Of a stretch of 64,000 nt of DNA, positions 43,500 to 55,700 are shown piece after piece. The stretch is from Branchiostoma floridae (taxonomy: Eukaryota > Chordata > Leptocardii > Amphioxiformes > Branchiostomatidae). Under the pieces are notes generated by a model. The model made no database searches, was not told the origin of the DNA, and saw only the letters and a list, made by a program, of their open reading frames with translations. The position numbers and the translations under genes are program-made. Location of the stretch: positions 30,008,768 to 30,072,767 of the forward strand of contig NC_049980.1 in assembly GCF_000003815.2 (NCBI RefSeq), written 5' to 3'. How positions within the stretch are numbered: position 1 is the first letter of the stretch; the number at the start of each line of letters is the position of its first letter.

Positions 43500-46286
43500 C
43501 TGCATAAAGAATGAAAGAAGAAAGATACAAAATTTCATTGAGGTAATATATGACATTATTGGAAAAATTAACAACTTTTTACGTCTCTTACTTTTACCAC
43601 CTTTTGGAAAACGGTCCATAGCACATACATGTATAAAGGTGTACATACCATACCTGTACTCCTCTTTGGTCACCTAATAGCACTGAGTCAAATTAAGGCA
43701 ACCCACTGGGAATTAGGCACCTTATCAACCAACTACATGACCTAAGCCCAGTAAACACTCCGCACTATGGCCACAAAAACTTCCTCCCTTCACTGTTAGC
43801 TCAGCTCTCTGGGGTAACACAACAAATGATAGATTCGCTATCGGTGTCCAGCCCAGGTCACTTGCCTACAAAAACACAGTGGAAAAATTTGATATTTCTA
43901 AAGACCGCTGAGTAATCTTCTTATTGCTGAATCCTTCAGTTACCAACTAGGTACATGTCAAACAGTCAATGATTAATAAACATCTCATAGACCCTATCTA
44001 GTAATGTGCTACCTGTACCTTTAAGCATCATTAGCTAGACCTGTACTTACAGTAAAGTGTTAAATACTGTAAATTAAGACCTGATGTAAGGGATTTCAGA
44101 TGTCAATTTGGATGGTGATATGACCTAAGCAAACTTAAGGTGATAGGCTCAGATATCAAACCTCAAAGAACCCAAAAGAGTATGCTTGGCTAATTACAAA
44201 AACTAAAGCCTTATGTGAAATCCAATGTAGCTACTACTATTACTAATGTAGCTACTTCATCCTACTGCACCTCAAAGAGGATGTCAGTTAGAAACTTAGA
44301 TAACAAGACACTCAATCATACCGACTGTCTACTTGCCTGTGAGGCATGATTATCAGTAAAACTATGTCTGATAAGTTTCTCTTCAGTTTCTCTCCCACCA
44401 TAATTAAAGGCTAAGCCACCTAATCAACTACTATTACTCAGTTACTATTAGTAAAAGAAAGCTCCATAAACAATCATTTTCAAACAGGTGGTTCTCACAC
44501 TCTGCTATTGTGTAAACAAAAGATCAATTTTAAGCTGACGACTTTCCCTCCCCCTTTTTTACAACACAAAAGCTGGCATGAATCGAAATCTCATTGCTTC
44601 TAAAACAGCAGCATTACATTCCAGTGCAACTCTAAACAATTGGAAGCCAGTTAGGCCTGGAGCTAGGGAAGGATAAGATTTTGCAGAAATATGTTGATTA
44701 CATGTTATAAGAGCAGCCACAAGCAGTAGGAACGAATTAAGCAAATGATGTAGAGTTTGGAACCTTGTTGATTCACAACAAGAATGTGATAACACTCTCT
44801 GAAGAACAAATTAGGTTACATGTAGTTTAAGGAACAATTGAAAGGAAAAATACACATCAAAATGTAGTGCTACTGTAAGTGTGAGCTAACGACCATATTC
44901 AGGAGCATGTGACTTGTTACAAAAGGAACTTTTTACACCTCAAAAACAAAGATCTCTATTACTGCTCTATTTACATTTTGCATATTTTATGAATTGCTAC
45001 ATTAGGAGTGAAACATACAGTGCTTTTGTAAGCAAATTGTTTTCCTTCTCCCTTTTGTTCAATTAACAGACAACTGTCCAGAACAGATGGACCATGTGAA
45101 AAATGACAATAAGAAAAGTAGGAATTTAGCAAGCTGAAAGAGTATTTTAATAAGTCCTTGCTCCAGCATATTGTTAAATGCTTATAATGTAAAAAAAATA
45201 AAAGGGATTTCCTTGAATTGCTTGATGTGAAAAAAGGTGAAAAAACTATATCATAAGAATTTGGCTACATGTTCTTTTTCCGTACAATTTTCAAGAAACA
45301 AGTTGCTCAAATGTCATTTTGCCATGGGTCAGATACCAGGTTTTCAGGAGAAGAGAGCAGAACTTGCAAGGCACGAAGTGTACCTTTGTGTTCGATAAAC
45401 AGCATTCTTTCATGGCAAGTCCTGCAGGTATACATGTAGGATTATGGTCCATGGTAACATGCATGCACTTCTGTCAACTCAGATATGCTGAAACGCACCC
45501 CTTATCATCACGCATGCATTGGACTCAAGCGTTTCCCTTCCCAGCCTACTAAAATTTCTCACAGCAGCAAAATCATTCACAGCTTTCCTCTGACTCTGAG
45601 AATTTAATACCTGGAGTTACCTGACTACTCACAACTGTATTTGCAGCTCACTCGCATACAACTCCAAGGGTACTGAGGCATCTACAAGTATTTGTACGGA
45701 TGTTAGACACTAAACATACCTACATTACCTCATAGACTTACAGCAGAGTTTGTGGCAAAAATTAAAGATTTACCATAAAGTGCCGGTACAACAAAATCAA
45801 CATAATAAATCAAGACACCAAAGCATAAAACATTCCAAATACTGGCCCAACATGCAATTATAAAACGATTAAGACTGCGTCTTGTAAAGGAACACATGTT
45901 TATAGAAGATATGAAGGGACAAAGGACTTACAGCAAGGCAAACTCTCGAGTCTGACACCTTCTGCTCCATGCTGTACTCAAACTGTCATGGAACATTCAA
46001 CGGCAAATGAACTTGGTACTATATATGCAAATACAATGCATTCCCCTCCCCTTTTTACACACTCACAGTCATCGGAAGGAACTGTGTGACCAGTACAACT
46101 TTGAATTTCTGGGACAGTGAAAATAATTACTAATATAAACATGCCATAAAATTTCCCTTCTTCAGTCACTGTGAGCACAGGTGTAGCAAAGATCTAATTA
46201 CCATATACAGGAAAGCGTGTACAGTAAAACTGCTGATAGCCTGTCAATAGTACAGCTAGTACTGCTATCGCCTCCTATTCAAGCTG

Positions 46287-49091
46287 TCAACCCTGTCCAG
46301 TAATTAATTTCCATCCAAGAGGTTTGGCTTCTTTGACCTGGGCAGTTAAACTGACGTGTGTATTTCCCTGTGCGTTGTTGTTTGCAAACTTCAGGTTGAA
46401 TGCCGGGCGATAACTCATGGAAGTTGAATACATTGTAGAGACCAGGTCAATGAAGTGCTGCTGTACCATTAAAGCATTACACATTCCCAGTACAAAGCAA
46501 GCGAGCACCACCTGTATAACAGCAGACCACACAGAGAAACTACTGTTAGTGTTACCTAATACATGTAGCTTGTTAGAACCTGTACCTTAATAATGTGCCA
46601 TGGCATAATGACTGATCATGCTGCTGTAGGGATAGAGACACACATTGTTTCAACCACAAAATGCACCTGTAGGCTATACCTACATAATGGTCAAAACAGG
46701 TAATCTACATACGGATAAAGTACTTTGTAAAATGAAGTTAGAATCTAATACAATACATGATTGGTTGTCTTTTCCTTCAAGTCTGTTAAAGACAATACAA
46801 GTAAGTGTTGGGAGGTCGTGTTTCACTTAAGTGAAACACTTAAAAAAGTGCCGACAGACCTTTGGGGACGACCCCTGTTTAAGGAATCAAAAGGTTGAAA
46901 CAAGAGCCAGGTAACTACCACACAAATTCAATATGTCAGCCGCAGCCTGACATAAGTTCATTTGGGCAGGGCTTAACCTGAATAACCCCAACACCTGGAT
47001 TTCCAGAGGGGGGATCGATCGATTCTACAAATCCGAAAGGGGGATGTTGAAGACTTGAATAGTTTTGTTTGGTTGGCTTTGGCATGAACAGAGATTACAT
47101 GTTTGTCATTTGACTCATGGGGGGGAGAGTTGTAAAAGGTACATGTGTGCGGTGACAAGGCAAATAGCTCCATTTTTCTTCGGTTGCCTGGCAGGTTTGA
47201 ATATGGCCTCTACTATACGGTGCCTGAAAAGCCAAGTGACCCGCAATGGAGTACAACAATCTCGGGGCACAACTGTCGTGTCACACTTTGAATTGTGTCA
47301 AAAATGGCTAGATCGTACATACAAAAAAAAGGCCACAAAGAAAAATCAACCTGTGTGAGACTACCGCCTCTTGTTTAAAAAGGGATCCCCAAATACGAGA
47401 TAGACCCAAGATAACCCTTGCCGGACGATGTGAGGAAAAGCACACGGACAAAAGGACGGCAAATATTTACCACGTTATGACACCTGTTCCTTATGTTGTC
47501 CGCGGCAGTACGGTGGCAAACATGGCAGCGTTGTATAGCCGAGTAGCCTACTGTGGGAACATAGTTCATGACCCTTCGCTTACTTCTAAGTTACGGTTGG
47601 GTTCAAAGTTAACCGGCTCTGTTTCCGGCATGTTGACCACCCCAGATATGTTAATCCCACAACAAAAACCGACAAAGGGCGCTATCAACGTCACTATGAA
47701 CCAAGCACTAGTCAGTCCATTGAGAACCAATATGTCCCCCTTCTATGTCCAGTCGACCAGTTCGTGTTTACCGTGGGACTTAAAACAAGACAGGCTACCT
47801 CTAAATACCCTCCTAATACCTGACATCTTGAGGATTAGCAGTGGTTACTCTTCCACATATTTTGGAAACAACCCTATGTGTGTGGTATAAGGGTAGTTAG
47901 AACTGCTATATCATGTGCACGAACTTTTGGTATGCAGGAAGTAAAAACCTAATCATAACAAAAGATTATGTAGGTTAAAAGCTATAATGTACAAAGCACA
48001 ATGAATACAAGGCCAGTATACTGAACAATTTGAGGTATTTCCAACGTTAGTCATTCTAGATGTTTAGTCATCGAGAGGACATCTAACGTTAACTCTCAAC
48101 CCTTATCATTTAACCCTAACCAAAAGCAGAAGATAGTGCAATGGCTGCAACACAATGATTTGGAAAAAGAAATGTTGTAGACCAGTTGTGTAGGTGACAG
48201 CAAATCGTCTTACGGCAAAAGGCAGCGAAATGTCCTGATGCACATTATATACAGTCAGGGCTGGTCATGATACCAATGTATACGTAGATCTTCAACCTCA
48301 AGAGTTTTGTTTTGCAGGATTTCTGCATTCTCACAAAAACATGTTAAACATAGGGTCACAAATGTACAAAACACTCCAAAAGTTGCCAGCACTCACCTCA
48401 AACGACTCCTGTTTGAAACATCCCTCCGATTTTTCTCCGTACTTCGAACTGTAAAATTAGCCCAGTGCCCGTGTAACCGGATATGTACATAATTGTGGAC
48501 TCCCTCAAGTACCCCCTTTTGAATAGGTTTGCACACACCTAACGCTACGCTTCTTCTCAACGGAGAAAAACAGACTTCAACATCTCCTCTAGACGCTTCC
48601 ACAACCGAGCCTTTGTCTCGGACAGATCGATGAATGTCGCTCCAAGATGAAAGGAGAACGTGCCAAACGACTTCTTGACGTTTCGTTGGTTTTCTCACTG
48701 CTTGGTGACACAACTATTCAGACTGCTGTACTCCCAAGGATTATCACGGCATACATGTACCTAAAGTCTGTCCGAAAAGTAAAAGGTTTGGTCGAACAAC
48801 AAAACAGCCCATGTCAAACAAGTAAAGGGCTGTAGGTCAACGTAATTACGTTCGTCGTTGCGTTGCAGACGACCAAAAAACTTGCGGATTCGCACCGCCC
48901 CCCTCCCTACCTTTCGTCGTACGCAAAACAATCAACGCTTCGCTAAATTAAATATTGAACTAGCTATTGTTTTGTGGGCTCCCAGTCAGCCGTGCACTGG
49001 AGGAACAATGTACGACATGTTCTGACAAAAGAATTGATACAAATTCAAAGCTTACCTCAGGGGCAACCGGAAAACTGGAAAACTCGTTCAT
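46287..49091 (-). CDS. Candidate two-exon small protein, hydrophobic N-terminal segment
   Basis: A putative first exon 49056-49091 (MNEFSSFPVAPE, donor CCTGAG|GTAAGC) joins in phase 0 to 46287-46511 (acceptor TGTTATACAG). The second exon reads VVLACFVLGMCNALMVQQHF and continues about 54 residues to a TGA, giving 86 residues with one possible membrane-spanning segment. An alternative is that exon 2 is spliced further, to 46067-46108 (acceptor CACTGTCCCAG, donor GTGAGT). I recognise no family. Support is limited to splice consensus, phase and proximity to a promoter-like block, so it may be artefactual. Confidence 0.3.
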
Positions 49092-49150
49092 TTTACCGTC
49101 GATGTTTTCAAAGATGGCGCCGAGAGCACAGGACGCATGCGCTAAGGGGG
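48397..49150. promoter_or_regulatory. Promoter-like block, probably divergent
   Basis: The interval is locally CpG-richer than its surroundings (TTCGTCGTTGCGTTGC, CTTTCGTCGTACGC). It contains AAAGATGGCGCCG (49110-49122), a YY1-type initiator motif, and GACGCATGCGCT (49132-49143), close to the NRF1 palindrome. Two strong minus-strand donors follow (CTGAG|GTAAG at 49056 and TTTGAG|GTGAGT at 48397, the latter with acceptor AATTTTACAG about 50 bp upstream). This suggests a housekeeping-type start region whose minus-strand transcript is not identified. Confidence 0.4.
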
Positions 49151-49718
49151 ATATCTTGTCGGATGAGACGTGATAAAATATTTATGGAGAAATGATAACG
49201 TTACATGGTAGCGATACCAAAGTCGAGTTTGGCAGAATCGTTAAGTTTTTCTAGCTCCCTGTTTCTGTCACAGAAGGCGATAGGGATACAGAATCGGGGA
49301 GCTAGGAAAAAGAAACGGAACAATTTTGCCTTCCAACATCTGCTTGGATATTACCATAAAAAATATGGAAGGTCATTGACCGCTGTGAAAGCCAACATTG
49401 ACTGCATGTTGTAGGCATATTATTTTCGTAAAAAGTGATCTAAACCATTGAAATTTTCATTTGAACTTTACAAACGGGGAGCAGTTTCAATTACATTAAG
49501 TTGTATAAAACCGTTAGCTAAATATCTGCATCCAAATGTTAACATCTATTATAAAGAAAAACACATAACGTTCAAAATGTAAAAGTTGATGAGTGAAATG
49601 TTATATCTATGGCCTAACATATTGCTTGACTATTCTAGATCTGTTTTTCAAAAATTCAACGGTGCCTAACATTTTATAAGTGGGCGGCAAGTGAACTTTG
49701 CCAAAAGTCTAATCTATC

Positions 49719-49799
49719 GGGGACAGAGGCAGTATCCAAAAGGCTAAACAGCATCCGAATTGGATGCTGTTTAGCCTTTTGGATGCTGCCTCTGTCCCC
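49719..49799. repeat. 38-bp inverted repeat, one mismatch, 5-bp centre
   Basis: Arms 49719-49756 and 49762-49799 are reverse complements except for one position, around GAATT. The arms start GGGGACAGAGGCAG and end GCATCC. It is a compact foldback that would form a stable stem. Confidence 0.95.
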
Positions 49800-51098
49800 A
49801 TAGGGAAATGCCAGGATCTGCTTGAAGGCCAAAATCAGTGTGCGGAAGTGTGGAACGATCGGAGCTAATTCATTTTTCCTGTTCAGTTAAACAAAACGAT
49901 AAAGATGAGGGACGGACAAACAAATTGCAAGGTGTGGATCAAGAATAAAATACAATGTAATTATAACTGTGACATTTTATTGGTACTCTACACTGTATTT
50001 CTGTTACATTGATAATTTTAAAGGGATCATTCAGTTTAACCTTCCGACCAAGAATTTTCTAAACCTTGATAAATCGTTGACTATAATAAAACTTCATTGC
50101 CCACCACCACCACCGTATCAGAGTGGCTTGTACATGTGACTGTTCTGTTCCATATTATATAGTAGACAAACTAGACAATCACAATGCTGATAAACCCGGT
50201 ACCCGATTGAAATGCCACACAACAGACAGATCTGCTCTCAGTGTTTTGTCTTCGAGCGCTTGACGTACAGGATTTCGTAACCTGAACGTGAAAGATAGTT
50301 CTACCATTGCTTCGAAAGTTCACAACACGTGACCAGCGTTGAGGCTATTGTCCAAACTCTATATCCGTTGTTTTTAATTATAGCACCTGTAAAGTATGGG
50401 TCTCCATTTCAACAGGTGTATCAGATCACTAAATAGGCCCTCCATTGCTAAAGCACCCGAGGCAAAATGATACCGAACAAATGGAGCAGTCTATCTCTGC
50501 ATTATGGCTTAATCCTTCACAGGATTAATTGAAAACACAATCAGCCAACCTGTATGAAGAAACTCTGAGGAAGAAAATGCAAGCATGTACTCAAAATAAG
50601 CTCGCAAGCTTCTAAACACACCAATACTAGATGTCCAGATTTGACATTGATGTCGGTCACAATTAGAATTGATAATGAATGATAGCATGGCAGTTGGCGG
50701 TTTGATAAATGAGAGAGTGGCTGCATGCCATGTCCGTGAAATATTCGCATTTCTATATCTTGGTTTTGCGTTTCTGTGTTTTCATGTAGGTGGACGTGGT
50801 CAAGGGAAAGGGCTAAGTACTGTGCGCTAGTCCTTCACTTAAATTGTCACTCAAGAATCACCACGGCACCTGTCATGGCCATTCAGCAATCTTATTTGCC
50901 CAAAGTGTAAAGGGCGGTTGGCCTCAGATAATCCCGAGATGATCCCTTCATAAATCCCCGCTTTGTGTGGCGTGCTTTGAAGTGATCGAGAAGCGCCCCT
51001 GTCGGGTGCCGTTTCCACGACAACCAACAGGTGCACCCTTTGCAGTGGACAGATAGCTTGACGTAAAACAATGAAGACGAGGGAAAGGGAACCCCCTC

Positions 51099-51198
51099 NN
51101 NNNNNNNNNNNNNNNNNNNNNNNNNNNNNNNNNNNNNNNNNNNNNNNNNNNNNNNNNNNNNNNNNNNNNNNNNNNNNNNNNNNNNNNNNNNNNNNNNN
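51099..51198. other. Assembly gap (100 N)
   Basis: Exactly 100 ambiguous bases, the usual placeholder for a gap of unknown size. The open frame read across it on the minus strand is meaningless. Confidence 1.
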
Positions 51199-51360
51199 GT
51201 CATTAGGTTTTTACCAGCAAGATAAAATGACAAAATAGAAAGCCCGATAAAAACGACTAAAAAAACTTTAAAAAAAAACAAAAACAGCCGGAGCCTAACC
51301 TCTGCTTGGAGAGTAGGTAGAGGCTAATGTACTGAAGTAATAGGCCAGGTAGGAAGAAAA

Positions 51361-51430
51361 TAGCCTGGAGTCCAGCCTTGTTCGCTTTAGTCCGCTCCCG
51401 AAGGTGCGACCAAGGCTGGACTCCAGGCTA
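51361..51430. mobile_element. Foldback element with perfect 20-bp arms
   Basis: TAGCCTGGAGTCCAGCCTTG (51361-51380) and its exact reverse complement (51411-51430) enclose 30 bp. The terminus resembles the MITE at 33295-33399. Confidence 0.85.
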
Positions 51431-52747
51431 GGAAAAAAATCGGTCCTCTTCAATTGAGGTGAAGCATGATGCTTATTCCAGGCAGCTGGTAAAGTAGCGC
51501 AATGTGGCTTCCTTCACAACGGCTTGCGTTTTGAACCCACTGCACCGGGCAATTAACCCCTAGTCTTTTCGATAAGTGTATTGGGTTCTTTTGCGTGCAG
51601 AAGTTTTATACTATAGTGACTCTAAACTAAACCATCTTCTTAATACCCAAATAAGTTAAAGATGCAAGTTCAAAGTATAGTCTGAGATCTTTTCTTATCA
51701 AGGCAGGTAATTAATTAAAATAAGTGTAGTATTTCCTCATTATGTATGTAAATGATGGCCTCTTTTTCATGATTTATGTCTTGTAATGTTAACCTTTACT
51801 TAACTCCTACTGCTATTAGTACGAAATTTCCATTGTTTACCACCTGACTTTTTAATTATGCCGTGAGAGCTTCATTTGCACAATTCATATCTATCGATAT
51901 CGATATTCCTTTATGATCTCCTCAACCATGCAGGTCACATGTTTTGGGGTCCTGTCATGGAAAGCAGCGGATATGTAAATATTCGTTATTGATTCTGCAA
52001 AATAGATACTAATTTGTATGATCAGATATCATATCAATCATTACATACACTGACTATAAATCATGACAATCAGTCAACTCTCCCAGAGTCTCAAGCAAAA
52101 AAGCCGGTAGGGGGTCCAAACCTACACCACATATCCTCTGAGCAAATTAAATCTACATATTTTTTCTGACGTCAAAAGCTATAAGCCACTCAAAAATTAA
52201 GACCATATTATGTCGAGGAAAAAAGAACACAAGTAAAACACTGGTATGATAGAAATACTGGAGGTTTTGCTGCTGCTTTGTGAAACTTGGACAGACACGT
52301 TAGAAACAATACTACCTTTTGTTACGGAGTTGATACCGTTACCTTGTTTCAATCCTACATCTGCTTAAAACTTTTCGTGTGCTACGAGGTGCAGTGGCCC
52401 TCTGACTTTGACCACTCACGCGCGCTCTCTAGCGGTACTTCAGAATTTTGCAGACACCTGCTACAAACACTACTTCCTGTTTGAGAACATCTACATAAAA
52501 GTGAATACTACTTCAAATATGGGATAGTAGATAAAAAGGGTACACCATAATCATTGAAAATGGATCTGCATATTTATTTTTTTATTATCTAATGTATATA
52601 CGTCATCTTACGCATTTTAAAATTTAAAATGGGTGTGGTTTCGTTGCTATCGCATCGGGTCATATGTCACAGGTGAAAAGGGGTCATTTGGAATGTCGAT
52701 TTCCAGTGTAAAATCATTTTAGGGATTTTTCTTTCGTTTTTTCTCCG

Positions 52748-55700
52748 ATGGCTGCCCAGCCCTTTGTCATCAGAATCAGCGTCCAAGAAGGGGAAGAGGT
52801 AGACTGGGCCGTGGAGTCCTTACAGCTGTCTTTTCGGGACGTTTTGGTGAGTTACTTTTCTTTTCTCGTGCGATGGTTGACAAGCCGGTCGGGGCTCGAA
52901 CTCTAAAAACAACCTGTCTTTGCTGTAACAAAATCATGTCCGTGCGTGTGTTTAAATGTGTGCTCGTTAGTATCGGGGGTGGCAGGTAGGATTTGCAGAA
53001 ACCTCAATCGGTACCAGTTTTTCGTCGTGATTTTTGAGATAGAGAGACTGCAGCAAGCCGGCCCACACTGAGCACTGCTGGCTTGATGCCCAGTTTCCCG
53101 GCATTTCGGATGTGGAGCACGGCCAAGGCTTCAGCGACAATGGGAGTGGCCACCGCCCGTCTACGATATTCTCAAACTATCACAAAACCCACAAAAACAG
53201 ATCGTCTCGTCGTTTCTTCCTTGTAATACATTTCAGATGTATAGGAAATAGTGCTAGAATTGTGATAGTTGGGGTAAACATAATGTTTGCATTATTTACG
53301 CATTGTTATAATTGATGATGGTTCCGATCTAGACTGGATTTTGATGATGTAAGAGACATTAGTGATAGATGGATGAAGCGGAACATTAGTGCACAGTTGA
53401 TTAGTGGAGGTCCCAAACAGTAGGCACCTACATATCAAGGGCATGGATGCAAATAAGACTCTTACTCTTTGATCCCCAGTCATGACGTTTTCTTTGTCAA
53501 CATTCATTTATTCAAGTTGTTTATTAGAATTATAAAAAGTACCCATTTTGCACCATTTTAAATTTTACAAGATTATCACTAGGGTTAGGGCGAACAGGAT
53601 CATGAGATGTTATTCACAAGACATCCTGTCAGTAGTGCATACAAAGTTTTTACTGAGACAAGTACATCAAGCTGATAGTACCAAAAAAAAAATTTCCGGG
53701 ATGTATTCAAAATCTTGTTGACAGGAACATCCAGAAATATTCTTACTGAAGGAGCATATTGTAAGTAGAGGAATATCAGCTTATTGATGAAGAGAAAGCC
53801 ACCACACCTGCATCATCCAATGATTTGTTCTCAACGGAGACCATCATTGTAAAAAGCACACACCTATAACTATATAAGTCAGTTGCCAAGTTGGAACTTT
53901 TCTTCATCACAAAATGTTTCAATTTATAACAATATGAGAAATTTACTTTTCTAAAAAAATTATAATAGTAATAGCAACAGCTAACATTAGGTAACCTGGA
54001 CACATTGTGTTAACACAATATCTTGCTGGCAGGGATTAATTGACCCCCTCTTACTAGTATGGACCTGGCTGCTCGTACCAGGTTAAGTCAGGCTAGCTGA
54101 TAACTTTTACTAAATGTTTTTCAGGATGTCATAGGAAGAATTCTACCGGATGTGACTACCACAGCATTTGAATGTAAGTTGTTGTTGTTGTGCCTTTATC
54201 TACATGTATCCTTGCAAAACTCAGATTTTGCTTATGGTACTTTTATGATGTTGATGTTTACATGTTGATAAAAATCGTAAAAAGGACAAAGAAAAATATG
54301 TTGATACACTGGCTCAGTCTGCAACTTGTAAGGAATAATCGTATGATAATGTTAGCCTTGTCCTTGCTGCATATCCCTGTAACCAGTAGAGAAGTTGGTA
54401 GCTAAGCATCTACTTCTCAAGGTTACTCGTAGACATATCTTATCCTGACACATTGGCTAGTTAATCCTTAAGCTTCCTTGGTTGAAGATCCAGTTACGAA
54501 AAAGTAGTAACAAATTCTAGGAGAGTTCTAGTGTCACTTTCTAGTATTTATTGTGTTGAAACTAACAATGCTTATTTTTCTTATCATTGTCAAGAACAGA
54601 AAATATCTTTTGACATTTTACTAACAAGAAAATAAGAGTCAGTAGAACTTTTGTACCTAAGGTCTCATAGCAAGAACTTTTGGCAGTTTTCTGTGATGAA
54701 GACAGTATTTTTACTGCAATTCTAGAAGATTTTCTCAAAATTCTTTTATTCTTGAATTTTCCTCAAGGTTTTAGACTTTAAAATCTGTTTCCTATCCTAC
54801 AAAACTGTTCTTGTGTAAAGAAAATTATATTTGATCTATTAACACGAAGAATATGTAAGAACCAAATCAGGAAAAAAAATAAGGTACCTGGTCGTGCAAT
54901 AACCAATAAAGGATCCTGTAATTCTTTCGCTGGACAATCTGATTTTAGCATAATTGATCATATTACATTTCCTTGAGAGTTACCACATTTTAAGGACAGA
55001 TTGACATAATAGGTGACTATCACCTTCTCAAGATGTTATCCTGCAGACCTGACTGTCAGGTTTGATCTACTCACACAGAGAACTGGGAAGGACACCTAGT
55101 ATTGCCTACTCTCTCTTTTCAATAAGATATGGGCGTCATCCTAAGTAAAATGGTCCATACGGCCGGACATGTATAATGGTTAAGGTTCTATTCCAGCTGA
55201 CCTCTTGGGACAAATGTCTGCACGCGCTTACTCCATCATTCATTTCATGGGTGTGGCCGGAGTACACGCACTGGTCACTATTGATTTCCGATGACCATGC
55301 GTCTCCTTCCCCTTCCAAGTGCCCGTAGCTACAATTTCGGCTGTCCCAGCTGTTTCTGACTGTTTATTACCTGTTTTTTACCCATTTGGTTTATGAGTGT
55401 GAAGGTCCATTACAGATACTTCACTAGAAAGACTCCAGACCAAGTGGAAAATAGACTAGTTCTTGTTCGCTGATCACAGTTGTTGTGTTGTAAGATAGCA
55501 TGGAAGCGTTAATGGTCCTGCATTAAAAATGCTGTCGTAGGCAATAGCTATTTAGGGTGTGGCATGCTTTTAAACAAGGACTGTGTACTGGTACATTATA
55601 TTGTACCTGTACCTGTTACCTGTCAAGTCGTTAAGATACAGGTCCAGACCTGAATGGCAAGTGTCCTGTACATCTAATATTGTTTAGAATTAAATACAGG

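Larger units (their letters stand above)
49800..52747. other. Intergenic upstream of MAP2K5
   Basis: Apart from the gap and foldback noted separately, the interval holds a SINE-like copy (51470-51620) and a decayed copy of the GGGGGTCCAAAC...AAGCTATAAGCCACTCAAAAAT repeat (about 52085-52205). That repeat is also present inside the element at 25305-26418. Immediately before the MAP2K5 ATG the DNA is T-rich, with no clear TATA box. No gene recognised. Confidence 0.6.

Noticed and set aside
44559-44795. 78-codon minus-strand ORF with hydrophobic stretch
   Set aside because: No donor or in-phase neighbour and no family resemblance.
47477-47890. 137-codon plus-strand ORF
   Set aside because: No recognisable motif, poor start context, no splice context or neighbouring exon; ORFs of this length occur by chance in 64 kb.
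48397-48713. 106-codon minus-strand ORF ending at a strong donor
   Set aside because: The donor is good, but the peptide is not protein-like and an internal acceptor suggests only the last ~50 nt is exon; kept only as part of the promoter-block finding.
50892-51281. 129-codon minus-strand ORF across the N run
   Set aside because: Reads through the assembly gap.
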